Below are positions 48,638-57,846 of a stretch of 64,000 nt of DNA, one piece after another. Positions within the stretch are counted from its first letter, which is position 1, and each line of letters opens with the position of its first letter. The stretch lies in the NCBI GenBank assembly GCA_902546975.1, contig CACCLU010000003.1, forward strand, positions 1 through 64,000. Reading direction: 5' to 3'. This DNA comes from an uncultured Alphaproteobacteria bacterium. GTDB lineage: Bacteria; Pseudomonadota; Alphaproteobacteria; HIMB59. Below the pieces are notes generated by a model. The model did no database searches and was not told the origin of the DNA. It saw nothing but the letters and a program-made list of their open reading frames with translations. A program made the position numbers and the translations under genes.

Positions 48638-48834
48638 TCGAATTTCTTCTTACGCATAAGTTTTTTAAATCTTTTAATTGATTCGGCTTTTTCGCGAAGC
48701 TTTCTTTCTGATGGTTTTTCATAATTTTTTCTTAACTTTAATTCTTTGAAAATACCCTCTCTTAAAAGCTTTTTTTTGAGTACGCGTATAGCAGCCTCAA
48801 CATTATTATCTCTGACTTGAACTTCTATTGCCAA
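48634..48834 (-). CDS. rpsU: 30S ribosomal protein S21
   Basis: S21 is a small basic protein of the 30S subunit that helps initiation. From TTG at 48832-48834 the protein is 66 residues: [22 protein letters not shown], then [26 protein letters not shown] and a lysine/arginine-rich tail. These are exact family features. The TTG start is supported by a GAGGT site 7 bases upstream and by the family N-terminus; the longer open frame upstream runs into coq9 and is not conserved. It is divergent from coq9 across 37 bases, as in other alphaproteobacteria. Confidence 0.95.
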   Translation of the reverse strand: MAIEVQVRDNNVEAAIRVLKKKLLREGIFKELKLRKNYEKPSERKLREKAESIKRFKKLMRKKKFD

Positions 48835-48841
48835 TCTAGTA

Positions 48842-48846
48842 ACCTC
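48842..48846 (-). promoter_or_regulatory. Shine-Dalgarno site deciding the rpsU start
   Basis: GAGGT on the minus strand, 7 bases before the TTG at 48832-48834. It marks the non-ATG start of rpsU and argues against a longer N-terminus. Confidence 0.65.
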
Positions 48847-48871
48847 ATAAAGGCGTAATTTATATATAAAT

Positions 48872-49501
48872 ATGAAGTCAAAGCAAGAAAAATTAGCTAA
48901 CTTATTTATTAACGAAGTACCTAAATTTGGTTGGTCTAGAGAAACTCTCTTACAATGTGCAAAAAAGCAAAGAATTTCAACATCTGTTCTAGCAAAATTA
49001 TTTCCATCTTTTGAATATGATGTCTTAAAATTCATAATTGCTCAAAATAACATTCAAGTTGAGAAGAATTACAACTCCTTCAACAACTCACGATTGAAAA
49101 CTAGAGATAAAATTAAAACAATCATGGAGTTGAAATTTGAAAATAACAGTCATCTAAAAAAAGCATTGCCTGAAATGCTAAAATTTCTTTTAAGACCTGG
49201 TAACATATTAATGTCCATTAAAATGCTCCATGAAAATAGTGACTTTATATGGAGTTTATCAGGTGATAAATCAAATGATTTTAGTTACTACTCAAAGCGA
49301 GGTTTGCTTTCAATGATTTATCTTGCCACATTAATTTATTGGCTTAACGATAAGTCAGAAAAAGACATTGCTACCAAAAACTTTATCAGCAAATCAGTTG
49401 ATGGAATAGTTGATGGGGTTTCAAGACTCAAACAATTAAGCATACTAAAGAATTTAGCTGAAAACTTCATGTCAAGATACGCATCAAAAAGAACGTCTTA
49501 A
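48872..49501 (+). CDS. COQ9 family protein
   Basis: A 209-residue all-helical protein. The N-terminal segment [29 protein letters not shown] resembles the TetR-like half of COQ9, and the C-terminal [55 protein letters not shown] is the COQ9 lipid-binding domain, with the W..D..D...YS.R..L..VY..T..YWL.D signature. In mitochondria and alphaproteobacteria COQ9 delivers ubiquinone precursors to modifying enzymes. Placement beside rpsU is the conserved alphaproteobacterial arrangement. Confidence 0.9.
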   Translation: MKSKQEKLANLFINEVPKFGWSRETLLQCAKKQRISTSVLAKLFPSFEYDVLKFIIAQNNIQVEKNYNSFNNSRLKTRDKIKTIMELKFENNSHLKKALPEMLKFLLRPGNILMSIKMLHENSDFIWSLSGDKSNDFSYYSKRGLLSMIYLATLIYWLNDKSEKDIATKNFISKSVDGIVDGVSRLKQLSILKNLAENFMSRYASKRTS

Positions 49502-49556
49502 ATTAATAAATTTTCTTCATCTAATATATTAATTCATTATAATAGTTTCACAACTT

Positions 49557-49562
49557 AGGAGG
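49557..49562 (+). promoter_or_regulatory. Perfect Shine-Dalgarno before the aldehyde dehydrogenase
   Basis: AGGAGG, fully complementary to the usual 16S 3' end, 4 bases before the ATG at 49567. Since the TTG at 49564 is only 1 base away from it, the ATG is the more likely start. Confidence 0.7.
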
Positions 49563-49566
49563 ATTG

Positions 49567-50955
49567 ATGAATTTGCAAAAAACTATAACGCCTATTGATA
49601 ATTCTATCTACCTAGAGAGAGAATTAGCCTCAGATAGTAAAATTAATTCAGTCATAGATAAAGCCTCAACAAGTTTTGAAATTTGGAAAAACACATCTCT
49701 TGGTGACCGAATTAATATTGTCAATAAATTTATTGATAACTTAATCGATCTCAAAGATGAAATATCAAAGGAAATTTGTTGGCAAATTGGAAGGCCCATA
49801 TCTCAATGTGCAGGAGAATTAAGAGGCTTTGAAGAGCGCTCAAGACACATGGTAGATATTGCGAAAGACTCATTACAAAATCTTCCAGCCACTCAAAACG
49901 AAGAATTTGACAACTATATATACAAAACACCTCTTGGGGTGATTTTTGTAATGGCCCCATGGAATTATCCGATTATTACTGCAACTAACACAATTGTTCC
50001 TGCTATAATTTCAGGTAATAGTTTAATTTTAAAACATTCATCTCAAACACCAAGATGTGCAGAACTAATTTTTCAAGCTTTTGAAAATACGGGGATACCT
50101 GAAGGTGTTTTCCAATTTATTCATACTGATCATAAAGCTTGTGAAAAAATAATCTCTGACTCAAGAATAGCTCACGTTGTTTTTACTGGCTCTGTAAGAG
50201 GAGGTCAGGAGGTAAAAAAATATATAGGAACACGATTTATTAATGCTGGTCTAGAATTAGGAGGGAAAGATCCTGCCTACGTTAGAGCAGATGCTGATTT
50301 AAAACACGCAATTGAAAACCTTGCAGACGGTGCACTATTTAATTCTGGTCAATCTTGTTGTGGTATTGAAAGAATTTATGTAGATAAAAAAATTTATAAA
50401 GAATTTATAGATGGCTTTAAAAGCATTACTGAAAATTATAATTTAAACGACCCCTCAAAACCTGACACAAATTTAGGCCCTGTAGTAAGACAATCAGCAG
50501 CTAATTTTATTAGAGCTCAAATAAATGAAGCGGAGAGCAGCGGAGCAAAACGTCTTATTGATGAGAGTAAATTTACAATATCAAGAGAAGATAATTGTTA
50601 TGTTAGCCCTCAAGTAATGGTTGATGTCAATCATGATATGAGATTCATGATGGAGGAAACTTTTGGTCCTGCTGTTGGTATTATGCCCGTAGATGATGAT
50701 AAAGAAGCAAAAAAACTGATGAATGATAGCCCTTATGGATTAACTGCATCCATTTGGACAAAAGATTTGGAGTTTGCTAAAGAATTTGGAAAAAATGTTC
50801 AAACAGGAACTTTCTTCATGAATAGATGTGATTACTTAGATCCGGCACTTGCATGGACTGGCGTAAAAGACACTGGTATCGGTTGCTCACTTTCAGTATT
50901 AGCATTTGATCAATTTACAAGACCACAGAGTTTTCATATGCGCAAAGTAGTTTAG
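49567..50955 (+). CDS. NAD(P)+-dependent aldehyde dehydrogenase (glutamylation operon)
   Basis: An aldehyde dehydrogenase superfamily enzyme of 462 residues. The cofactor region has MAPWNYPI near residue 126 and FTGSVRGGQEV near residue 212; the general-base Glu is in LELGGKDPAYV near residue 235 and the catalytic Cys in FNSGQSCCGIERIYV near residue 267. EETFGPAVGIMP follows. It opens an operon with a glutamine-synthetase-like ligase and an iron alcohol dehydrogenase (gaps of 57 and 12 bases). The set suggests oxidation of a gamma-glutamyl-amino aldehyde to an acid. Substrate is inferred from neighbours only. Confidence 0.9.
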   Translation: MNLQKTITPIDNSIYLERELASDSKINSVIDKASTSFEIWKNTSLGDRINIVNKFIDNLIDLKDEISKEICWQIGRPISQCAGELRGFEERSRHMVDIAKDSLQNLPATQNEEFDNYIYKTPLGVIFVMAPWNYPIITATNTIVPAIISGNSLILKHSSQTPRCAELIFQAFENTGIPEGVFQFIHTDHKACEKIISDSRIAHVVFTGSVRGGQEVKKYIGTRFINAGLELGGKDPAYVRADADLKHAIENLADGALFNSGQSCCGIERIYVDKKIYKEFIDGFKSITENYNLNDPSKPDTNLGPVVRQSAANFIRAQINEAESSGAKRLIDESKFTISREDNCYVSPQVMVDVNHDMRFMMEETFGPAVGIMPVDDDKEAKKLMNDSPYGLTASIWTKDLEFAKEFGKNVQTGTFFMNRCDYLDPALAWTGVKDTGIGCSLSVLAFDQFTRPQSFHMRKVV

Positions 50956-51012
50956 AGCATTGGTCTACATAGTTATTCAATGTTAAAATATTTAATTATT
51001 TAGTTTTCGATT

Positions 51013-52374
51013 ATGAGCATTACTTTTAAAGAATTAGAAAAAAAAATAAAATCAAAAGAGATTGATACTGTTTTAGTATCTCTATCCGATATGCAAGGTC
51101 GACTAGTGGGAAAAAGAGTAACAGGTAAAGCTTTTTTAGACTACGTTCACAAAGAAACTCATTTTTGTGATTATCTTTATACGGTTGATATGGATATGTA
51201 TACAGTTCCCGGATTTAAATCATCCTCTTGGGAGACTGGGTACGGAGATATGACTGTTAAGCCTGACCAAAGAACCATCAAAGTTTTACCATGGTTAGAG
51301 AAAACAGCTTTAGTTCTCGGCGATGCTTTTAAACATGATGGAAAGACACCTGTTTCGCATTCCACAAGACAAGTCTTAAGAGAGGCAATAATAAAAGCAA
51401 ATAAAATGGGATTTGAGCCGATGTTAGGTTCAGAATTAGAATTCTTTCTTTTCAAACAAACTTATGAAGATATACATTCTAGTAATTATAAAAATTTAAA
51501 AGAAACATCATGGTACATAGAAGATTATATGATATTTCAAACTTCAAAAGAGGAGCCTTTTAATCAAGAGTTAAGAAATAGTTTATTAGACTCTGGTATA
51601 TATGTTGAGTGCACTAAAGGGGAAGCCTCACCTGGCCAACAAGAAATTAATGTAGTTTTTACTGATGCTCTTAGTATGGCAGATAATCATATATTAATTA
51701 AAAATGCTGCAAAAGAGATTGCTTTTAAACATAATCGTGCTGTTAGTTTTATGGCAAAATACAAACAAGATTTCTGTGGAAGTTCCTGTCATATTCATAA
51801 TTCTTTATTCGATAAAAAAACAAAAAAAAATATTTTCTCTGATACCAAAGACAAATATGGAATGTCTAAAATTTTTAAAAGCTATGTAGCTGGACAAATT
51901 TTATTTTTGAGGGATCTATCAATTTTTTTAGCTCCAAACGTAAATTCTTATAAAAGATTTCAAGAGTCCTCTTTTGCTCCTACTTCTGCAGCCTGGGGAA
52001 TTGATAATAGGACTGCTGGATTTAGATTAGCAGGACATGGAAATTCAATAAGAATTGAATGCAGAGTTCCCGGGGCAGATGTTAATCCCTACCTTGCTTT
52101 TGCTGGATTGATTCAAGCAGGTCTGTATGGAATTGAGAATAAATTAGAACTTGAAGAGCCATTATCTGGAAATATATATCAAAATAGAAAGGCAAAAAAT
52201 GTTCCAGGTACACTTTATGAAGCAATTGAAATTGCTAAGAAATCAAAATTATTACCAAAGATTTTCCATTCAGATGTTTTAGACCACTATATTCATGCTG
52301 CAAAATGGGAGCAGAGTGAATATGATAAGTCTGTAAATGACTGGGAGCACCGTCGTTATTTTGAGAGAGGATAA
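51013..52374 (+). CDS. Glutamine-synthetase-like gamma-glutamyl ligase
   Basis: This 453-residue protein has the full glutamine synthetase fold but belongs to the PuuA/GlnA-like group that links glutamate to amines. MQGRLVGKRV near residue 28 replaces the usual GlnA start. The metal and ATP residues are in LGSELEFFLFK near residue 140, GEASPGQQEINV near residue 203, CGSSCHIHNSLF near residue 255 and RTAGFRLAGHG near residue 335, with IECRVPGADVNPYLAFA last. The adenylylation loop of GlnA is absent. Between an aldehyde and an alcohol dehydrogenase, it most likely glutamylates an amine or amino alcohol so that its carbon chain can be oxidised safely. Confidence 0.87.
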   Translation: MSITFKELEKKIKSKEIDTVLVSLSDMQGRLVGKRVTGKAFLDYVHKETHFCDYLYTVDMDMYTVPGFKSSSWETGYGDMTVKPDQRTIKVLPWLEKTALVLGDAFKHDGKTPVSHSTRQVLREAIIKANKMGFEPMLGSELEFFLFKQTYEDIHSSNYKNLKETSWYIEDYMIFQTSKEEPFNQELRNSLLDSGIYVECTKGEASPGQQEINVVFTDALSMADNHILIKNAAKEIAFKHNRAVSFMAKYKQDFCGSSCHIHNSLFDKKTKKNIFSDTKDKYGMSKIFKSYVAGQILFLRDLSIFLAPNVNSYKRFQESSFAPTSAAWGIDNRTAGFRLAGHGNSIRIECRVPGADVNPYLAFAGLIQAGLYGIENKLELEEPLSGNIYQNRKAKNVPGTLYEAIEIAKKSKLLPKIFHSDVLDHYIHAAKWEQSEYDKSVNDWEHRRYFERG

Positions 52375-52386
52375 ATAGAGTTATAA

Positions 52387-53532
52387 ATGCAAAATATGAA
52401 TTGGAACTATCCAACAAATGTTTGGTTTGGAGTTGATAGATCAAAAGAAATACAACAAGCTTGTGATACTTTAGGTATTAAAAATCCTTTAATTGTTACA
52501 GACCCTGGATTATTACAAACATCAATTATTGATGAAATCAATAATGGTCTCTCATCAAATACACAAATTTACAGTGATGTTCAAGGAAACCCTACTGGTT
52601 CAAATGTAACTAATGGTGTAAAAGTTTTTTTAGAGGGAAATCACGATGGTGTCATAGCCATAGGTGGTGGATCTGGAATGGATGCTGGCAAAGGAATAGC
52701 ATTCTTAGCTCATCAATCAAAACCACTTTGGGATTTTGAAGATATTGGAGATTGGTGGACAAGAGCAGACTCAAGTGTAATTAAACCTATAATAGCTATA
52801 CCTACGACTGCAGGAACAGGTTCCGAAGTGGGAAGAGCAGCTGTTTTTTTAAATGAAGAAAATCATAAAAAGAAAATAATTTTTCACCCAAAAATGTTAC
52901 CACAGATTGCGATACTAGATCCATCTTTGACATTAAATCTACCAAAAAGCATTACTGCTGGAACAGGAATGGATGCATTGGCACACTGTATTGAAGCCTA
53001 TTCATCTCCTTTTTATCATCCAATGGCAGAGGGCACAGCTTTAGAGGGTTTAAGACTAGTAAAAGAAAATATTCAAGAGGTTTATCATAATGGAAATAAT
53101 GTTGAGGCAAGATCGCATATGTTAGTTGCTTCTATGATGGGTGCAGCTGCATTTCAAAAGGGTCTAGGTGCCATTCACTCGATTACACACCCAGTAAATT
53201 CTCTATACAAGACTCATCATGGAACAACAAATGGTACAGTTATGCCATTTGTTTTGAATTATAACCGTAGCACCATTGAAGAAAAATTTACTAGATTGGC
53301 AAACTTTCTAGATATTAAAAATGGTTTCGAGGGTATCGTTGATTGGATTATTGAATTAAAAAAAGAAATGGAGATACCTGAAACACTTAAAGTTATGGGT
53401 GTTAATGAGGGAGATGAGATTAAATTGGCGCCATTAGCACAAGAGGATCCAAGCACTGGTGCAAATCCACTAGAGATGACAGTAGAAAGATTTCAAGAAT
53501 TAATATTAAATTGTATTTCCGGAAAATATTAA
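52387..53532 (+). CDS. Iron-containing alcohol dehydrogenase
   Basis: A group III (iron) alcohol dehydrogenase of 381 residues. The NAD-binding GGGSGMDAGKGIAFL near residue 97 and IPTTAGTGSEVGRAAVF near residue 138 are typical. The iron ligands are Asp and His in GTGMDALAHCIEAYSSPF near residue 195 and histidines in AIHSITHPVNSLYKTHHGTTNG near residue 265. As last gene of the operon with the ligase and aldehyde dehydrogenase, it probably oxidises the alcohol group of a glutamylated substrate. The stop shares TTAA with the convergent hisN-like gene. Confidence 0.9.
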   Translation: MQNMNWNYPTNVWFGVDRSKEIQQACDTLGIKNPLIVTDPGLLQTSIIDEINNGLSSNTQIYSDVQGNPTGSNVTNGVKVFLEGNHDGVIAIGGGSGMDAGKGIAFLAHQSKPLWDFEDIGDWWTRADSSVIKPIIAIPTTAGTGSEVGRAAVFLNEENHKKKIIFHPKMLPQIAILDPSLTLNLPKSITAGTGMDALAHCIEAYSSPFYHPMAEGTALEGLRLVKENIQEVYHNGNNVEARSHMLVASMMGAAAFQKGLGAIHSITHPVNSLYKTHHGTTNGTVMPFVLNYNRSTIEEKFTRLANFLDIKNGFEGIVDWIIELKKEMEIPETLKVMGVNEGDEIKLAPLAQEDPSTGANPLEMTVERFQELILNCISGKY

Positions 53533-54311
53533 ATTTTTAGAAATTGTTGGTGTGCTTTTTTTGAAATTGATGCAACAACATCACCATTTGATTGAAAATT
53601 TAGAGGATTTCCTTTCCAATCACTAATTATACCACCGCTCTCTTCTACAATATTAACTAAAGGAATATAATCATAAGGTTTTAAGAAAGACTCTACCACT
53701 AAGGGTATTCTTTTTTCAGCTAAAAGTCCGTATTGTACACAATCACCACCAAAGGTTGCATATTTAGTTTTTTTAATCAGAGCATTATATTTTTTATTCT
53801 TATTATTTGATTTGAAAGCTGTCATTCCAGAGGTACTAAAATATAATTTAGATAAGTTTAAATTATTTTGAGATTTCTTAATTTTTTTTCCATTACAATA
53901 AGCACCATTGTCTCTAATTCCAATCCATGTTTTGTTTATATCAGGACAGTTAATAATTCCAATTACGGGTATTTTATCAATACACAAAGAAATTAAAGTG
54001 CCATAATTACCATTTCCATTAATAAAATTTTTTGTTCCATCTATTGGATCGATAACCCATATAAATGGAGAGTTATTTGATTTATTTTGGTATTCCTCTC
54101 CGTATATATCGTGACCAGGATATTTTTTAATGATCATTGATCGCAATTCTTTTTCAATTTTCATGTCTATTTTAGTTACTGGTGATTTATCTGATTTGAA
54201 ATCTATTTTTAGTCGATGAGATGGTGTTTTCTTTATTATTCTTTCTGACGCATTAACGAGTTTTTTAGCAAAGTTTAAATATTGAGATAAATCTTTAAGT
54301 TTTAAAGGCAT
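53529..54311 (-). CDS. hisN: Inositol-monophosphatase-family histidinol phosphatase-like protein
   Basis: A metal-dependent phosphatase of 260 residues. The first metal site is YGEEYQ near residue 70, the core motif IWVIDPIDGTKNFINGN near residue 85, and the last Asp is in LKPYDYIPLVNIVEESGGI near residue 210. The FGGDCVQYGLLAEKRIPLVVES segment is characteristic of HisN, which removes phosphate from histidinol phosphate; in alphaproteobacteria HisN replaces other histidinol phosphatases. No his genes lie nearby, so an inositol or sugar monophosphatase role cannot be excluded. Confidence 0.8.
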   Translation of the reverse strand: MPLKLKDLSQYLNFAKKLVNASERIIKKTPSHRLKIDFKSDKSPVTKIDMKIEKELRSMIIKKYPGHDIYGEEYQNKSNNSPFIWVIDPIDGTKNFINGNGNYGTLISLCIDKIPVIGIINCPDINKTWIGIRDNGAYCNGKKIKKSQNNLNLSKLYFSTSGMTAFKSNNKNKKYNALIKKTKYATFGGDCVQYGLLAEKRIPLVVESFLKPYDYIPLVNIVEESGGIISDWKGNPLNFQSNGDVVASISKKAHQQFLKI

Positions 54312-54352
54312 TTACAAAATATATAGAAAAAAAGCATTACTACTAATAATTT

Positions 54353-54988
54353 TTAATTTAAACTATTTTTAATCTTCTGAAAAATAATCTCAAAATTTTC
54401 TGAAGTCTGAGCGCCATTTATAACAATTTGTTTATTTATTATAAATGTAGGAACGCTATTTATACCCATCTTTCTAGCTTGAATTTCTTCATTAGCGAGT
54501 GGCTCAATATTTTCTTGATCTGACAAATAACTTTTAAAATCTTCAGCGTCAATTTTATGTTTTATAGCTATATCCAACAATACATTGGGGTCACCTATGT
54601 CTTCACCATTTAAGAAATAAGACTCAAATAAACTATCTAAAACATTTTCCTGTACACCCTGTTTATATGCTAAAGCTAAAAGTCTATGTGAATTAAAGGA
54701 ATTCGGGGTTGTCATAATAGAGTCAAAGTTAAAATTAATTCCTTCTACAAGTCCTTCATCATAGATATTGTCATAAATCGTCTTTGATGCATCAGCACTT
54801 CCAAATTTCGAAATTAAATATTCTTGCCTATCCATACCATCAGGTGGCATTCCCGGATTTAATTGAAAAGGTCTCCAAGTTTGTTTGAATTTTGTATCTT
54901 TGTGATTACTAATAGCTTTTTCTAATCTTTTTTTCCCAATATAGCACCAAGGGCAAACAGTATCTGAAAATATATCTAGTTCGATCAT
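54353..54988 (-). CDS. DsbA-family oxidoreductase (FrnE-like)
   Basis: A cytosolic thioredoxin-fold protein of 211 residues without a signal peptide. The active-site motif CPWC is in DIFSDTVCPWCYIGKKRL at residues 12-15, followed by TWRPFQLNPGMPPDGMDRQEYL, the FrnE signature. MGINSVPTFIINKQIVINGAQ near residue 175 carries the cis-proline. FrnE-like proteins act as thiol oxidoreductases; older annotation as 2-hydroxychromene-2-carboxylate isomerase rests on the shared fold. It is divergent from a small membrane protein gene across 90 bases. Confidence 0.9.
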   Translation of the reverse strand: MIELDIFSDTVCPWCYIGKKRLEKAISNHKDTKFKQTWRPFQLNPGMPPDGMDRQEYLISKFGSADASKTIYDNIYDEGLVEGINFNFDSIMTTPNSFNSHRLLALAYKQGVQENVLDSLFESYFLNGEDIGDPNVLLDIAIKHKIDAEDFKSYLSDQENIEPLANEEIQARKMGINSVPTFIINKQIVINGAQTSENFEIIFQKIKNSLN

Positions 54989-55078
54989 AAATTTATTTCA
55001 ATATTCATGACATAAAAAAATAATAATTCATAGTCATTAAAGTTAAAAATCTGATAAAATTGGATATGGGAGATTCAT

Positions 55079-55486
55079 ATGATAGGAAATTTTAACGGAA
55101 TATTTTATTTAGTAATTTTTTTAATTATTTTAGTAATGAATGCTTTTTACGGTTATAACTGTTTGTTTAATACCAAAAACTTCATAAGCAAATATGGAAT
55201 TGATGTAACAGCCGCATTTTTTGCAAGGTTTGCTGGAGCAGTAATTGTTGGTGCTGTTTTAATGCAGTTATATATTTTATTTAGAGGTACAGAGGCTACA
55301 TGGGCATTCTTTAATTTTATGTTTATAATCATGACCATAATAGCAATAACAGCTTTTTACACTGGTGAGATAGATAAATTAGGAAGAACTGACCAATATT
55401 CAAGAGAGGGATGGCTATCAACAGGTGGTCTTGCACTAGGTTGGGCTATTCTTTGTTTTGGATTAGCAGATAAGATTTATATTTAG
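55079..55486 (+). CDS. Small four-helix membrane protein
   Basis: A 135-residue protein with four predicted membrane helices (IFYLVIFLIILVMNAFYG; AFFARFAGAVIVGAVLMQLYILF; WAFFNFMFIIMTIIAITAFY; TGGLALGWAILCFGLADKIYI). A GGGAGA site precedes the ATG. I do not recognise a named family and no catalytic residues stand out; the FARFAGAV helix recalls small uncharacterised membrane proteins of marine bacteria. Its stop overlaps the convergent transporter gene by 4 bases, and frnE is divergent. Function unknown. Confidence 0.75.
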   Translation: MIGNFNGIFYLVIFLIILVMNAFYGYNCLFNTKNFISKYGIDVTAAFFARFAGAVIVGAVLMQLYILFRGTEATWAFFNFMFIIMTIIAITAFYTGEIDKLGRTDQYSREGWLSTGGLALGWAILCFGLADKIYI

Positions 55487-56328
55487 CGATTTCTTATAAA
55501 ATAAATAAATGTTAAAGACGTTAAGTACATTATGACGCTATAAGTAGCAGCAGGTATTATATATAGACCGCCACCAAAAACACTTGTGCCTACAAAAATA
55601 GCTAAAGTTCCGTTTTGAAGACCACACTCTATTGAAATAGCTTTTTGTTGTGAGGCTCCTGTCCCAAAAAACTTTGCCCAATAAAAAGCAATTATCATCA
55701 TTAATAAATTGAGAGAAAGGACTACCAACCCAGTTTGTGCAAAATAATCAATTAAATTTTCTCTCTCAGCTAAAATAGCTCCAATCAAAACTAAAACAAA
55801 TAAAGCAGTTGAAAGTATTCTAGCAAACCTCTCAATTCTCATCGTTAAAAAGGACAAGCTAGCTCTGAAAGTCATTCCAATTAAAACAGGTAATGTCACA
55901 ATCAAAAACATACTTATAGCTATTCCTGATAGTGAGATTGAGCCTAGAGAGTTGTCAGAAATCAATCCCATTGATATCCCCAAAACAATAGGCACAGAAA
56001 TTACACTTAAAAGGCTCATTACTGCAGTTAAAGATATTGATAAAGCAACATCCCCTTTAGCAAAAGATGTAAGAATATTAGAAGTTACTCCACCTGGAGC
56101 AGCAGCGATTAATATTAAACCTATAGCTAATTCAGGTTGAAGTGGCCAAACAAAAACAATTATTAAAGCGACTATTGGAAGAAAAATTAATTGACAAATT
56201 AAACCTATAATAAAATTTTTAGGTGCTTTTATTACTCTTGCAAAATCTGAAAACGTCAAACCCAAGCCTAAAGTGAACATAATGAAAGCCAAGGCTAAAG
56301 GTAGAATTACATCAGTTATGAAATTCAT
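55483..56328 (-). CDS. Bile acid:sodium symporter (BASS) family transporter
   Basis: A 281-residue inner-membrane protein with about nine helices. MFTLGLGLTFSDFARVIKAPKNFIIGLICQ near residue 18 is the BASS start, and LILIAAAPGGVTSNILTSFAKGDVALS near residue 75 holds the sodium and substrate crossover motif. ECGLQNGTLAIFVG near residue 235 is the second crossover. BASS transporters take up organic anions (bile acids, pyruvate, pantothenate, keto acids) with sodium, so a small carboxylate is the likely cargo. It is followed downstream by the divergent membrane gene and preceded by a dehydrogenase gene on the same strand, 29 bases away. Confidence 0.88.
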   Translation of the reverse strand: MNFITDVILPLALAFIMFTLGLGLTFSDFARVIKAPKNFIIGLICQLIFLPIVALIIVFVWPLQPELAIGLILIAAAPGGVTSNILTSFAKGDVALSISLTAVMSLLSVISVPIVLGISMGLISDNSLGSISLSGIAISMFLIVTLPVLIGMTFRASLSFLTMRIERFARILSTALFVLVLIGAILAERENLIDYFAQTGLVVLSLNLLMMIIAFYWAKFFGTGASQQKAISIECGLQNGTLAIFVGTSVFGGGLYIIPAATYSVIMYLTSLTFIYFIRNR

Positions 56329-56357
56329 AGATTAATACTAACAAAAACTCAAAATAA

Positions 56358-57299
56358 TCATATCTCATAACCGAGACTTTTTTCCTCTAAATCAATCAAT
56401 TCCTTAGGGTAACCCTCAGCTCTGAATGCAGTATTGTATTTATTTTCAAGCCTTTTTACGACCATTGAGGACCATGCACGATCACCAAAAGTTTTTCTTG
56501 CATCTTTAATAATATCAAGAACTAAAGGTGAAATTTCTAATTCGACCCCAAGTTTTGTGGCGAGATCCTGAAAAAGTCCTACATCTTTCTCAACTAAGTC
56601 CATTGTAAAATTTATATTATATGAACCATTTAATATTACCTGACTCTCAGTTTCATGGACAAATGAGTTACCTGAAGAAGCTGCAATTCCTTTAAATGTT
56701 TTGTTCAAATCAAGATTTGATTTACTAGCAATAGTCCAAGCTTCTCCTAATGCAACTAAGTGAACAGTCGCTAGATAATTAGTAATAACTTTAAGAATGG
56801 ATGCGCTTCCAAAGTCTCCAGTATACAAAATTTTTCGACCAAGACATTTTAACACTGGCATAGCCTTTTCAAATCCCTCTCTACTTCCTCCAACAAAAAT
56901 AGAAATGTTTCCTGTTGCAGCTCTATGACAACCCCCACTTACAGGGGCTTCTAAAGCTATTGCATTTTTTTGCTGAATTAATGATGCATGTTTTTTTAGT
57001 TGTTCATCTTCAGTTGTACTCATCTCAATCCAAATTTGATCTTTTTGTATAGTATCAATAATACCATCTTTGGACTCTAAAACTTCAGCACATATCTTGG
57101 GAGAGGGAAGACAAGTTATTAAAATATCAGAATTCATCACAAGATCTTTTATTGATTTAGCTGTCTCAGCACCCTTTAATTTAAACTCATCCATTGATAT
57201 GTGATTTTTATCAAAAACTGATATTTGAAAATTATTTTCAATAAGATTATTTGCTAGTTTTCCACCCACATTACCCAACCCAACAAAACCTATTTTCAT
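56358..57299 (-). CDS. Beta-hydroxyacid dehydrogenase (3-hydroxyisobutyrate dehydrogenase family)
   Basis: An NAD(P)-dependent dehydrogenase of 313 residues from ATG at 57297-57299, with a G-rich Shine-Dalgarno 5 bases upstream that argues against the preceding GTG. The Rossmann motif KIGFVGLGNVGGKLANNL is at the N-terminus, the substrate-binding ALEAPVSGGCHRAATGN near residue 117, and the catalytic lysine in SASILKVITNYLATVH near residue 168. The exact substrate (3-hydroxyisobutyrate, tartronate semialdehyde, sulfolactaldehyde or other) cannot be read. It shares a strand with the BASS transporter and may use its cargo. Confidence 0.85.
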   Translation of the reverse strand: MKIGFVGLGNVGGKLANNLIENNFQISVFDKNHISMDEFKLKGAETAKSIKDLVMNSDILITCLPSPKICAEVLESKDGIIDTIQKDQIWIEMSTTEDEQLKKHASLIQQKNAIALEAPVSGGCHRAATGNISIFVGGSREGFEKAMPVLKCLGRKILYTGDFGSASILKVITNYLATVHLVALGEAWTIASKSNLDLNKTFKGIAASSGNSFVHETESQVILNGSYNINFTMDLVEKDVGLFQDLATKLGVELEISPLVLDIIKDARKTFGDRAWSSMVVKRLENKYNTAFRAEGYPKELIDLEEKSLGYEI

Positions 57300-57378
57300 C
57301 ACTACCCCCTTTATTTAACAAAATACTATTACTTTATTTTTCAATGTTAATATTAAATAATTCTTATAAAATTAGATA

Positions 57379-57846
57379 ATGTCAATTTACCTTAGAACAG
57401 AAAAAATTATTTCAGATTGGACAGACTATAATGGTCATATGAATTTAGCCTTTTATATCCACTTATTCGATCAAGGATGGGATGTGTTGCTTGATAGATT
57501 TCAAATGGGAGGAGAGTCAGCTAAAAATGAGAAAAGATCGACATTTGCTGTGGAATCCCACACTAAATATATTCAAGAGGTTAAAGAGGGAGATGAAGTT
57601 GATATAAACTTACTATTCTTGGACCGTGATAAAAAAAGATTTGTATATCAATTGGAAATTGTAAGTAAAAGTGGGAATTTTAGAGCAGCTACATCTGAAG
57701 TTTGCTCTCTTTATGTTGACTTAAGTATCCGCAAAGTTATTGAAATGGAAGACTATAAATTAAAGTTAGTAGATGATTTCATAGCTGAAAATAAAAATCA
57801 ATTCTCACCAATAGAATTTTACCTTTTAGATAAATTAAAAAAGTAA
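57379..57846 (+). CDS. Hotdog-fold thioesterase (betainyl-CoA thioesterase-like)
   Basis: A 155-residue 4HBT-type thioesterase. The opening SDWTDYNGHMNLAFYIHLFDQGWDVLL carries the catalytic Asp-x-x-x-His loop, and the segment VESHTKYIQEVKEGDEVDI the beta-hotdog strand. The WTDYNGHMN motif is the same as in the thioesterase half of L-carnitine dehydrogenase fusions (betainyl-CoA thioesterase). Carnitine or betaine-CoA metabolism is thus a possibility, but no carnitine dehydrogenase is in the window. The lhgO gene follows with no gap, so the two are co-transcribed. Confidence 0.82.
   Translation: MSIYLRTEKIISDWTDYNGHMNLAFYIHLFDQGWDVLLDRFQMGGESAKNEKRSTFAVESHTKYIQEVKEGDEVDINLLFLDRDKKRFVYQLEIVSKSGNFRAATSEVCSLYVDLSIRKVIEMEDYKLKLVDDFIAENKNQFSPIEFYLLDKLKK

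Noticed and set aside
48835-49035. Longer N-terminus of rpsU
   Set aside because: S21 proteins start close to the VQVRDNN segment, a Shine-Dalgarno marks the TTG, and the extension is antisense to coq9.
49751-49960. Minus-strand frame inside the aldehyde dehydrogenase gene
   Set aside because: It is a shadow of a well-conserved gene, with no motif or ribosome site of its own; the same applies to the other short frames opposite uvrB, htpG, prs and similar genes.
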